Origin: an uncultured Clostridia bacterium
GTDB lineage: Bacteria; Bacillota; Clostridia; Lachnospirales; Lachnospiraceae
Assembly (NCBI GenBank): GCA_947174885.1
Contig: CAMWKO010000004.1
Span: 56,872-120,871 of the forward strand
Length of the DNA stretch: 64,000 nucleotides
Direction: 5' to 3'
Under the pieces are notes generated by a model. The model was not told where the DNA came from, searched no databases, and was given only the letters and a program-made list of their open reading frames with translations. This document shows, in pieces, positions 8,070 to 16,369 of the stretch. How positions within the stretch are numbered: position 1 is the stretch's first letter; the number at the start of each line of letters is the position of its first letter. Made by a program: the position numbers and the translations under genes.

Positions 8070-9458
8070 ATGTTTAAAATTATTTTGTCGAATTTTCATA
8101 TAGAGAAAATTATGTGGATAATTAAGTCCAAGATTTTATATATGATTTTATCCGGACTGCTTCTGGCAACGGCAACAGGTGTATATGGAAATTTAAACCA
8201 TAACTATACATATATGGCAACAGTTTCATTTTATGCTTATAACAATCCTGATTATCTCACGGATTCTAATGTAAATCAGTCAGCAAATGATATTAATCAG
8301 GCTAAGTATCTGCTGGATAGTTACATGCAGATTTTAAATAGTGAAACCTTTTTAAGCCAGGTAAATGCAAATCTTGATTTTTCCAGAACAATAAAGCAGC
8401 TTAGGGATTCCATCGGAGCAGAGGCTGTAGATAATACAGCAGTATTTAAGGTATATGTATTTGATGATGACCCATTATGTGCAATGGAAATAGCGAATGT
8501 TATAGGTATACTTGCTCCTAGTGAAATTATAAGAATTGTAAAGTCAGGTGGTATTGAAATTCTGGATCCCGCTACACTGCCTACTGAGCCATATGAGGCT
8601 ACAAATGTTATTAAACTGGCTGTTTTTGGTGCAGCCGGGGGATTTATTTTAGCAGCAGTTATATTTTTGTTGAAAGGACTACTTGATACGACAATAAGAC
8701 GCAGATATGAAATAGAGGATATGTTTAATATTCCTATAATAGGTGCTGTTCCTGATATGATGCCTAAAAAGAAGGGTGAAAAAGCAGATAAAATATTGAA
8801 TGAGAACAGCAGCTTTGCTGTGAAAGAGGCTTATAGCAATATAAGAGCCAGTATGATGTTTATGGGACGGGGACAGAAATGTCCTATATTTGCATTTACA
8901 AGTGCAGATGTTCATGAGGGAAAATCTCTTACATGCTATAATGTTTCAAAGTCTTTTGCACAGATGGGCAAAAAAGTACTGTTTATTGATGCAGATATGA
9001 GAAAGAGTAATATTGCACATATGATAGGTATTGAAAACAGCAACGGAAATGGGCTTAGCCAGTATCTGGCTGAAATTACAGAGGCACCAAATTTAGTTCA
9101 TAAGGAAGAGAATTTAGATGTAATATTATCAGGAAAATTTCCGCCAAATCCTTCGGAGCTGTTACTCAACAGACGCTGGCAGGAGCTTCTGGCAGCAAGC
9201 CGTGAAGTTTATGATTTTATTTTTATTGATTTACCACCTGTAGGTATTGTAATGGATGCTCTTACTATAGTAGGAGATATTACTGCCTTTGTGCTTGTAG
9301 TCAGGGAAGGGTATACAAAGTTTGACAGAGAAGAAATGATTGTCAGAAAACTGGAATCAGTAGATGCAAATATATGTGGATTTATATATAATGCTATTTC
9401 CATGAAATCACCGGATTATAACTATAAATCATATGGTGGAGAATACGAATATAAATAG
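8070..9458 (+). CDS. Fused Wzz-type chain-length regulator / BY-type tyrosine kinase
   Basis: 462 residues. Residues ~1-215 are a Wzz/CapA-like co-polymerase module: a membrane segment near 20-40, an external loop, the proline-containing PATLPTEPYEATN before the second membrane segment (~182-202). The cytoplasmic kinase follows, with Walker A SADVHEGKS (Lys285), Walker A' LFIDADMRKS and Walker B FIFIDLPPVG. A Tyr-rich C-terminal tail (YNYKSYGGEYEYK) is the usual autophosphorylation cluster. The protein would control polymer length and export. Firmicutes usually split this into two polypeptides; here it is one. No tyrosine phosphatase gene is in the cluster. Confidence 0.9.
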   Translation: MFKIILSNFHIEKIMWIIKSKILYMILSGLLLATATGVYGNLNHNYTYMATVSFYAYNNPDYLTDSNVNQSANDINQAKYLLDSYMQILNSETFLSQVNANLDFSRTIKQLRDSIGAEAVDNTAVFKVYVFDDDPLCAMEIANVIGILAPSEIIRIVKSGGIEILDPATLPTEPYEATNVIKLAVFGAAGGFILAAVIFLLKGLLDTTIRRRYEIEDMFNIPIIGAVPDMMPKKKGEKADKILNENSSFAVKEAYSNIRASMMFMGRGQKCPIFAFTSADVHEGKSLTCYNVSKSFAQMGKKVLFIDADMRKSNIAHMIGIENSNGNGLSQYLAEITEAPNLVHKEENLDVILSGKFPPNPSELLLNRRWQELLAASREVYDFIFIDLPPVGIVMDALTIVGDITAFVLVVREGYTKFDREEMIVRKLESVDANICGFIYNAISMKSPDYNYKSYGGEYEYK

Positions 9459-9481
9459 ATAATAAAATTTTGGAGGTAGTT

Positions 9482-10462
9482 ATGGCAAAGGTCAGCATAA
9501 TAGTACCTGTATACAATTCAGAAAAATATCTTGAAAAGTGTCTGGAGTCTCTGGCAGGTCAGACATTAAAGGAACTGGAGGTAGTGCTTGTAAATGATGG
9601 TTCTACAGACAGCTCTTTAGAGATTATGGAAAGCTTTAGTAAAAAATATAGTGGACGCTTTGTTATCATAAATAAAGAAAATGGTGGACAGGCATCTGCC
9701 AGAAATATGGGTATTAAACAAAGCAGTGGAGAATATATAGGTTTCGTGGATTCGGATGACAGGGTGGATATTCATATGTTTGAAGAAATGTATAATCACG
9801 CCGTAGTCAAAAACTATGATTTAGTTGAATGCCATTACCATTATGTGCAGGAGCTGGAGGATGGAACTATTAAAGAACTGGCTACAAGAGGTGATATAAG
9901 ACAGCATGAAAACAGAAGAGATATGTTTATCAATCCCATGGCGTCACCCTGGAATAAGTTATACAAAAGAAGTGTTCTTATAGATGGAAATATTACATTT
10001 CCTGAAGGTTTGATATATGAGGATACTTCGTTTTTTATTAAGAGCATTCCATTTATAAGAAGCAGTTATTATATGGAGGATAAGTTTGTATACTATTATC
10101 TGCGTGGCAATTCTACAATGAATGCAAATAAGAGCAGGAGGGTAGGAGATATATTTGAGGTTATAGAGGATTATTTAAAATTTTATAAGGAAAATAATTT
10201 CTATGAGGAATACAAAACGGAAATAGAATACTTTACGGTTAAGATTCTTCTTTGCAGTTCTCTTAGCAGAATCGGAAGAATAGAGGACAGAGCTTTAGAA
10301 AAAGAATTCAGATATAAAACCTTTGACATGATAGATAAATATTTTAAAAATTACAAAAAGAATCCTTATTTTACGGGTAAGATAGGGATGTATATAAGGC
10401 TTATAAACAGAAAAAACAGCAAATATATAGGAAAAGCTCTAGGAAAGATAATGAAAGGATAG
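9482..10462 (+). CDS. Glycosyltransferase family 2 protein
   Basis: Starts at the ATG at 9482, 7 bases after GGAGGT, giving MAKVSIIVPVYNSEKYLEKC; the in-frame ATG at 9470 overlaps the ribosome site. GT-A motifs are LVNDGSTDSS and GFVDSDDRVD. The region around residue ~155 (MASPWNKLYKRSVL) is shared with the other GT2 enzymes of this operon, pointing to related WcaA-like origins. 326 residues with no predicted membrane helix. Three bases separate its stop from the next start. Confidence 0.9.
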   Translation: MAKVSIIVPVYNSEKYLEKCLESLAGQTLKELEVVLVNDGSTDSSLEIMESFSKKYSGRFVIINKENGGQASARNMGIKQSSGEYIGFVDSDDRVDIHMFEEMYNHAVVKNYDLVECHYHYVQELEDGTIKELATRGDIRQHENRRDMFINPMASPWNKLYKRSVLIDGNITFPEGLIYEDTSFFIKSIPFIRSSYYMEDKFVYYYLRGNSTMNANKSRRVGDIFEVIEDYLKFYKENNFYEEYKTEIEYFTVKILLCSSLSRIGRIEDRALEKEFRYKTFDMIDKYFKNYKKNPYFTGKIGMYIRLINRKNSKYIGKALGKIMKG

Positions 10463-10465
10463 GTT

Positions 10466-11395
10466 ATGAAGATATCGGTAGCAATGGCATCATACAATGG
10501 TGAAAAATATATTGAAGAACAGCTGGATAGTATATTGTCGCAGACTATGCCGGTAGATGAGATTATTATTTGCGATGATAAATCTAAAGATAATACCGTA
10601 AAGGTTGTTGAAGAGTTTATATCAAAAAAAGGCGTATCGGATATTATTAATATATCTGTAAATGAGGAGAACTTGGGATATGCTTCAAACTTTATATCCG
10701 CAGTCAAAAAGACTACAGGTGATTTAATATTTTTTTGTGACCAGGATGATATATGGACAGACAGCAGAGTTGAGGAAATGGTACATATTATGGAGGAAAA
10801 TAAAAAAATTATGACATTAGGATCAGAATTTTCTTCCTTTGTCAGCTCTCCGGATGCTCCAAGCGTTCCGAAATGGGAGTCAAAAAAATATAAAAATAAT
10901 AAAGCCTTAGAGAAAGTAAAATTTAAGCCTGAAAATATTTTTATTGGTGCACAGGGATGTACAATGTGTATCAGAAGAAGTTTTTTTGAAAGGATAGAGC
11001 GATATTGGTATCCGGGGCTTGCGCATGATGAATTTGTATGGAAGTTTGCTCTTTGTATGGAGGGACTGTATATGTATCACAGCTATACATTAAACAGAAG
11101 ACTTCACTCTGATAATGTATCCTTGCGCAAAATGAGAGATTTGGAAAAAAGAGTAGGTTTTTTGGAGGATTTACTAAAGAGCCATGAGACAACGCTGAAG
11201 TTTGCAAAGGATATTAATTTAAACAGAAAAAAAATAAAATTATTTGAAAGAAACATAAAGGCAACAAAGCTTAGAATTGAATTATTAAAGGACAAAAAAT
11301 ATTTTAATACAGTAAAGCTTGTTTTGTTCTATTTTAACTGTTATCACAAGAGCCGTTCAATTCCGGTGGAGCTTAAAATGGCTGTAAAAGGTTAG
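10466..11395 (+). CDS. Glycosyltransferase family 2 protein (rhamnosyltransferase-like)
   Basis: 309 residues starting MKISVAMASYNGEKYIEEQL, with the donor-site motif IICDDKSKDNT and FFCDQDDIWTD. The CDQDDxW form is characteristic of the RfbF/rhamnosyl-type GT2 branch and differs from the other three GT2 proteins here. Rhamnose as donor is a family-level suggestion only. The C-terminal ~80 residues are Lys/Arg-rich and helical. It lies 3 bases after the previous gene, so translation is likely coupled. Confidence 0.87.
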   Translation: MKISVAMASYNGEKYIEEQLDSILSQTMPVDEIIICDDKSKDNTVKVVEEFISKKGVSDIINISVNEENLGYASNFISAVKKTTGDLIFFCDQDDIWTDSRVEEMVHIMEENKKIMTLGSEFSSFVSSPDAPSVPKWESKKYKNNKALEKVKFKPENIFIGAQGCTMCIRRSFFERIERYWYPGLAHDEFVWKFALCMEGLYMYHSYTLNRRLHSDNVSLRKMRDLEKRVGFLEDLLKSHETTLKFAKDINLNRKKIKLFERNIKATKLRIELLKDKKYFNTVKLVLFYFNCYHKSRSIPVELKMAVKG

Positions 11396-11403
11396 GAGAC
11401 AGC

Positions 11404-12795
11404 ATGAAAAAAGATGTAACGAGTAAATATGTCAGGCCATCCAGAGAGGAAAAAATATTTTACGAGGTTTGTGTGATATTTTTAGTAGCACTATTTGTAA
11501 TACCACAGTACTTCGGAGTACCGTTTCCGATGTTTGACTTTACATTGCTTAGAATTATGATAATAGCAGTATTGCTGATGGTAATAGCAGACAGCGAAAA
11601 AAAGAAAAGTCTGGTTAATATCATAATGAATAAGCGATACTCATATGTTTTAATTCCATATATTATAGTATTGCTATACACTATGGTACTCAGAGCAGAT
11701 ATAAATGCATTACTTAATCCGTTATTGGAGCTGGTAGGTTTTTATCTTTGCATATATATTATTAAAGATATAATAGGTATAGAAAAGGCAATAAAATACA
11801 TAATTATATTCTGCTATATTCTCACGATTTCAGGTGTGATTGAATATGTGCTGGGGCGTTCTCCTTTTTCATATCTCGAAACAATAGGAGGAATATATAC
11901 AGGCGCATTTGTACGTTCCGGTAATTACCGTATTATGGGACCGTGTAATCATTCATTAGGATATGGACTTTTGCTTATATCCATAGCGCCAATAGTATGT
12001 ATAGATATGGAAAACAGGGAAATAAATGTTTTGAAGAGACCGATACTGTTCGGACTGTTTGCCATGAATATATTTCTTACAGGTTCAAGATCAACATTGG
12101 CAGTTTTTATTATAGAAATAATATTACTGTTTCTGTTTTCAAGTAAAATCAATAAAAAGAAATGTATATTATTTTTGTTTGTATTTGTAGTGGCGTTAGC
12201 GGTATTTCTTGTAGTATTTCACAGTACAGGTATTGCTCAGTATATTTTATTACAGATTACATCACTGGTGGATGAGGTATTTGATACTGACTTTGCTGTT
12301 GCATACGGGGCGAGCAAGCAGGCATTGGACAGTAGTTCAAATTATAGGGAACAGCTAAAGTACATATTTACATTAGACTGGCTGAATCCCGTTTTGGGAA
12401 TTGGAAGAAAAAGAGCATTTTCTGCGGAAATTAACGGCTCATTTATAAAATCGGTTGATGATTTTTATATTGCAGAATATATCAGATATTCATATACAGG
12501 GCTAATTGCGTATGTGGTTTTTATCATGTATTTTGTTATAAATATTTTAAAGAAGTGCTTTAAGGAAAAATCAGGTATAATTAGGGCAGTACTTATTGGG
12601 GCTGTCTGTTATCTTATAAATCTCAAATGGGTAGATTCGTTACAGACCTTAAAATATCTGTATATATTATTTGCATTATATGCTGTAATATATGATGAGG
12701 AGGAAACTTTAAAGGATAGAAAGGTAGGACAGGCAGGAAGAGGGCGATATGAAAGAATAGCTGTAAAAGCTGTAAAATCTAAATATATAAAATAA
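11404..12795 (+). CDS. O-antigen polymerase/ligase-like membrane protein (Wzy)
   Basis: 463 residues, strongly hydrophobic with about 10-12 membrane segments. The region around residues ~190-240 (NHSLGYGLLLISIAPIV, then FLTGSRSTLAVFIIEIILL) matches the O-antigen ligase/Wzy core, where the SRS/T segment precedes a large loop. The large external loop (~280-345) contains YREQLKYIF and LGIGRKRAF. A polymerase joining lipid-linked repeat units at the outer face fits the presence of Wzx and a Wzz-kinase in the same operon. A basic tail follows the last helix. TAGGAGA precedes the ATG. Confidence 0.85.
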   Translation: MKKDVTSKYVRPSREEKIFYEVCVIFLVALFVIPQYFGVPFPMFDFTLLRIMIIAVLLMVIADSEKKKSLVNIIMNKRYSYVLIPYIIVLLYTMVLRADINALLNPLLELVGFYLCIYIIKDIIGIEKAIKYIIIFCYILTISGVIEYVLGRSPFSYLETIGGIYTGAFVRSGNYRIMGPCNHSLGYGLLLISIAPIVCIDMENREINVLKRPILFGLFAMNIFLTGSRSTLAVFIIEIILLFLFSSKINKKKCILFLFVFVVALAVFLVVFHSTGIAQYILLQITSLVDEVFDTDFAVAYGASKQALDSSSNYREQLKYIFTLDWLNPVLGIGRKRAFSAEINGSFIKSVDDFYIAEYIRYSYTGLIAYVVFIMYFVINILKKCFKEKSGIIRAVLIGAVCYLINLKWVDSLQTLKYLYILFALYAVIYDEEETLKDRKVGQAGRGRYERIAVKAVKSKYIK

Positions 12796-12821
12796 TAGAA
12801 AATAATTTAAAGGAAAAAGAA

Positions 12822-13844
12822 ATGAAAAAAGTAAGTATTGTAGTTCCGGTGTATAATGCTAAAAAATATGTTGGAAGATGTATTGAAAGTATAATAAACC
12901 AAACGTATTCAGATTTAGAGATATTGCTTATAAATGATGGCTCTACAGACTATTCTTTAGATATATTAAAGGAATATAAAAAAAAGGATAGCAGAATTGT
13001 AATAACAGATAATGAAAATTCCGGTGTAAGCTATACAAGGAACTGTGGAATTAAAAGTGCTACAGGAGAGTATATTATGTTTATTGATGCCGATGATACA
13101 ATAAAAAAGACTACGATTGAAGATAATGTCAGATTGATAGAAGAACATAATGCCGATATGGTAATTGCGGGATTTACATATTATTTAACTGAAAGAGCAG
13201 AAGTAAAGGAAAATCCCATGGTTAAATTTGCCGGAAGCAGTAGAGAGTTTGTGGAAAAGCATTTTAAGACAGCACTTGAAAGAGAGGTTCTTAATCCACC
13301 ATGGAATAAGCTTATAAGATTGTCATTATTAAAGGAAAAGAATATATATTTTAATGAGAAATATTCTATTTGTGAGGATATGGCATTCTCAATGGAGCTG
13401 TTACGTGAAAGTGATAAGGTTGTTATGACGGATAAAGTATATTATAACTATTTTGTAAAAAGTACAGGTTCATTAGTATTTAAGTTTAATGAAAATTATT
13501 TTGAAGCACTTTCTTACTATTATGAGCAGGCAGTTAAAGCACTAAAGAAGCATTCAATACATACAGTCAGTAAAAATAATGATAAAATTCGTACAGTAGA
13601 TGAAAACAGAATAGCAGTGGACACACTTTTTACAAATTTATCGGTTATGTTTATAAAACTGATAAGTACTAACAGTAATCTGGATAGAAAAAAGAAGAAA
13701 TCTATGATAAAAAACATAGGAGGGGATAAAAGGCTTAAGAAAGCATTGGTTAATGCAAGACTTAGCGGTAAAAAGAAATTCATGGTTTTCTTTATTAAGC
13801 ATAAATTGTATAGTATAATTTTGTTGCTATACAAAATTTATTAA
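12822..13844 (+). CDS. Glycosyltransferase family 2 protein
   Basis: 340 residues beginning MKKVSIVVPVYNAKKYVGRC, with LINDGSTDYS and MFIDADDTIK as donor/metal motifs. The WNKLIRLSLLKEKNIYFNE segment matches the acceptor region of the GT2 proteins at 7050 and 9482. The C-terminus is basic and ends in a hydrophobic stretch (FMVFFIKHKLYSIILLLYKI), possibly a membrane-association helix. The ATG follows AAAGGA. Confidence 0.9.
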   Translation: MKKVSIVVPVYNAKKYVGRCIESIINQTYSDLEILLINDGSTDYSLDILKEYKKKDSRIVITDNENSGVSYTRNCGIKSATGEYIMFIDADDTIKKTTIEDNVRLIEEHNADMVIAGFTYYLTERAEVKENPMVKFAGSSREFVEKHFKTALEREVLNPPWNKLIRLSLLKEKNIYFNEKYSICEDMAFSMELLRESDKVVMTDKVYYNYFVKSTGSLVFKFNENYFEALSYYYEQAVKALKKHSIHTVSKNNDKIRTVDENRIAVDTLFTNLSVMFIKLISTNSNLDRKKKKSMIKNIGGDKRLKKALVNARLSGKKKFMVFFIKHKLYSIILLLYKIY

Positions 13845-13864
13845 TAGTATTAGGTGATGTCCAT

Positions 13865-14821
13865 ATGGAAAATAATATAAGTTTGTTTGAAAAAGTAAAG
13901 TATAAAATTCAGGATAGAATGTTGATTGGTTCAGTTTATGATACAGCTATTAAAAAAATAAAATACAGGGAAAGCAAACTTTCGTTTTTATATAATGTTA
14001 TGATAGCACAGAAGCATCGTATGCTTTATTATAAAAGGTTGAAAAATAAGTATTTGAAAAAATGTACAGAAAAAAGAGAATGGGAGGAGTTACCAAAGGA
14101 AAACAAAAGTGATACTATATGGATATGCTGGTTTCAAGGCGTAGACAATGCACCGGAGCTTGTAAAGACATGTATAGAGTCTGTCCAAAAAAACCTTCCG
14201 GAAAAGAAAATAGTGATTTTACATAAGGATAATATTTTTGAATACATAAAAATCCCTGATGATATTGTTGAGAAGTGGAAAAACGGGACTATTGGAATGG
14301 CACACTTTTCTGATATTATCAGGCTTGAAATATTGATAAAATATGGTGGATATTGGATTGATTCTACTGTTTTATGCACAGATGCCGGAGCAATAAAATA
14401 TTATGATAAGCTTCCGTTGTTTATGTACAGCTTTTATTATTTCGGATTTAATCCGGAGATAATGGAAACTAATAACTGGTTTATAAAAAGCTGTACAAAC
14501 AACAATATATTATGTCTTATGAGAGAATTTTTATATTCCTACTGGAGGGACCATAACAGGGCGCTGGATTATTTCTTTTTTCATATATTTATGACTATTG
14601 CCTTAGAGTTTTATGATGAGGAATATAAAAAAATGCCTATAGTCAGTCAGGTAGATGCTCATGTTCTTGCAACTTATATATATGATGATTATGACGAAGA
14701 GAAATATGAACTTTTGAAGCTTCAGACGGGCTTTCATAAGCTGAGTACACGGTTTGAAAAAGAAAAATCAGATAAAAAAGATACCTTTTATCAGAAGATA
14801 GTTAAGGAAAAAGCATTTTAA
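13865..14821 (+). CDS. Capsular polysaccharide synthesis protein, GT32-like (Caps_synth family)
   Basis: 318 residues. The core TIWICWFQGVDNAPELVKTC and AHFSDIIRLEILIKYGGYWIDSTVLC matches the Caps_synth / GT32 glycosyltransferase pattern, in which an I-W-x-CW entry strand is followed by an aspartate-rich Y-GGxWxDS motif binding nucleotide sugar and metal. The ~70-residue N-terminus is basic and helical. Starts at the ATG at 13865 after TAGGTGAT. Confidence 0.85.
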   Translation: MENNISLFEKVKYKIQDRMLIGSVYDTAIKKIKYRESKLSFLYNVMIAQKHRMLYYKRLKNKYLKKCTEKREWEELPKENKSDTIWICWFQGVDNAPELVKTCIESVQKNLPEKKIVILHKDNIFEYIKIPDDIVEKWKNGTIGMAHFSDIIRLEILIKYGGYWIDSTVLCTDAGAIKYYDKLPLFMYSFYYFGFNPEIMETNNWFIKSCTNNNILCLMREFLYSYWRDHNRALDYFFFHIFMTIALEFYDEEYKKMPIVSQVDAHVLATYIYDDYDEEKYELLKLQTGFHKLSTRFEKEKSDKKDTFYQKIVKEKAF

Positions 14822-14894
14822 ATATCAGATATAGAATAAGACAGATATCTGGTCATTAAATATATTAATAATTAATACAAGAAAGGAAAAAAAT

Positions 14895-15734
14895 ATGTCT
14901 TCAAATAAAAATACAATTCCCAAAATTATTCACTATTGCTGGTTTGGAGGAAAACCCATACCGGAATCTCTCCAGAAATGTATAGATTCATGGGAAATAC
15001 TTCATGGATATAAGATTATGAGATGGGATGAGTCAAACTGTTCATTTGATGAAAATGAGTTTGTAAGAAAGACCTATGCTGAAAAACAGCTTGGATTTAT
15101 AGGAGATTACTATAGACTAAAGGCTGTCTATGAGTATGGAGGAATATACCTGGATACGGATGTCAAGGTATGCCAGTCCTTTGATAAACTGTTAGGTCAT
15201 GAGGCATTTTTAAACTTTATATTTGATGATTCTGTAGGCTCGGCCATAATCGGAGCAAAGCCTAAAAATCCTCTTATAAAAAAACTGTTAGATATGTATG
15301 ATGCTACAGAGTTTGGAAAAAATGAAGACGGTAAGGTTTTTAACTTTAGAGGAGACAGGCTGGTGGTGGATGGATATGCTACAAGTAACTACTATTATAC
15401 CTACTATATTTTAAAGCATTATCCTGATTTTATATTAAATAATAAATTTCAGGATTTAGGTGATTTTGTTATATATCCGAAGGAATACTTTGAAATCGGT
15501 ACACTTACAAATAAGCATTATGCAGTACATCTGTGTGCAGGTGAATGGAGAATTAAAACTGAGGGTAAGGGACTTAAAAATAAAATAAAGAAATTTATTT
15601 CAAAATTCCCGTCACTGTTTGATAAGCTGCAGATAATAGTTAGAAAAAGAAGATACAATAAGCTTAAAAAGGAAATCCCTTTTTATGAGTATTATCTGGC
15701 ACAGAAAAATCATAAAGAACTTCCGGATTTATAA
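14895..15734 (+). CDS. Glycosyltransferase family 32 protein
   Basis: 279 residues. IPKIIHYCWFGGKPIPESLQ at the N-terminus and GFIGDYYRLKAVYEYGGIYLDTDVKV around residues ~75-100 are the hallmark OCH1-like GT32 motifs, with the DxD in LDTDV. The family transfers mannose, galactose or related sugars. It sits 73 bases after the Caps_synth gene, to which it is a distant relative, so the cluster carries two successive GT32-superfamily transferases. AAGAAAGGA precedes the ATG. Confidence 0.9.
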   Translation: MSSNKNTIPKIIHYCWFGGKPIPESLQKCIDSWEILHGYKIMRWDESNCSFDENEFVRKTYAEKQLGFIGDYYRLKAVYEYGGIYLDTDVKVCQSFDKLLGHEAFLNFIFDDSVGSAIIGAKPKNPLIKKLLDMYDATEFGKNEDGKVFNFRGDRLVVDGYATSNYYYTYYILKHYPDFILNNKFQDLGDFVIYPKEYFEIGTLTNKHYAVHLCAGEWRIKTEGKGLKNKIKKFISKFPSLFDKLQIIVRKRRYNKLKKEIPFYEYYLAQKNHKELPDL

Positions 15735-15780
15735 GAGTATTTAATACCGGATTGTTTTAGGAAGACAGGAGAAAGCTATT

Positions 15781-16338
15781 GTGAACGATATTTTAGAAGC
15801 TTTCATAAGCAATATGGAAAAGGAGTTTAAGGAGGTTAATCTCTTTTATCTGCTTATATATATAATAATAGTCTGCTTAATAGTACATATATTAGTGCTT
15901 ATATATACAAAAAAGAGAAAAAAAACAATATCAATAGGAAATGAAGTTCTTTTTATTATGTTTTTTGGCTATTTAGGTATAATAGCAAGTCTTACAATTT
16001 TTAACAGGCAGCCTGACAGCTCACTTAGGGTATTCTTATCGAAGCATCTTATGTGGGAGGAAAACATTAATCAGAATATTACAAATCTACTGAATATTAT
16101 TTTATATATACCCTTTGGCGCAATGGTGACAGCAATTTTAAAAAGAGACAGAAGCTATAAAAGAGTACTTATAATGCTTTGCTATTCTTTTATAATAAGC
16201 CTATTCTTTGAATGTATAAAATATTTTACAAATCGCGGATATTTTGAAGTAGATAATATAGAAGCAAATATCATAGGTGCCATACTCGGTGGTATCATAG
16301 TATGTATTATCAGTAAAATGACCAATGAAAATAAATAG
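15781..16338 (+). CDS. VanZ family membrane protein
   Basis: 185 residues with a GTG start after AGGAGAAAG. Four membrane segments are visible (about 22-45, 60-78, 108-125, 155-175). The VanZ pattern includes FNRQPDSS after helix 2, NLLNIILYIPFGAM and LFFECIKYFTNRGYFEVDNIEANIIGAILG. VanZ proteins occur in glycopeptide-resistance and cell-wall loci and often in polysaccharide operons without known biochemical function. Nothing here suggests vancomycin resistance genes. Confidence 0.88.
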   Translation: MNDILEAFISNMEKEFKEVNLFYLLIYIIIVCLIVHILVLIYTKKRKKTISIGNEVLFIMFFGYLGIIASLTIFNRQPDSSLRVFLSKHLMWEENINQNITNLLNIILYIPFGAMVTAILKRDRSYKRVLIMLCYSFIISLFFECIKYFTNRGYFEVDNIEANIIGAILGGIIVCIISKMTNENK

Positions 16339-16369
16339 GCATTACGGATTATGCAGGAAGGAATATGTT

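Noticed and set aside
15781..16338. Glycopeptide resistance locus because of VanZ
   Set aside because: No vanH/A/X/R/S genes; VanZ-family proteins are common in polysaccharide operons.
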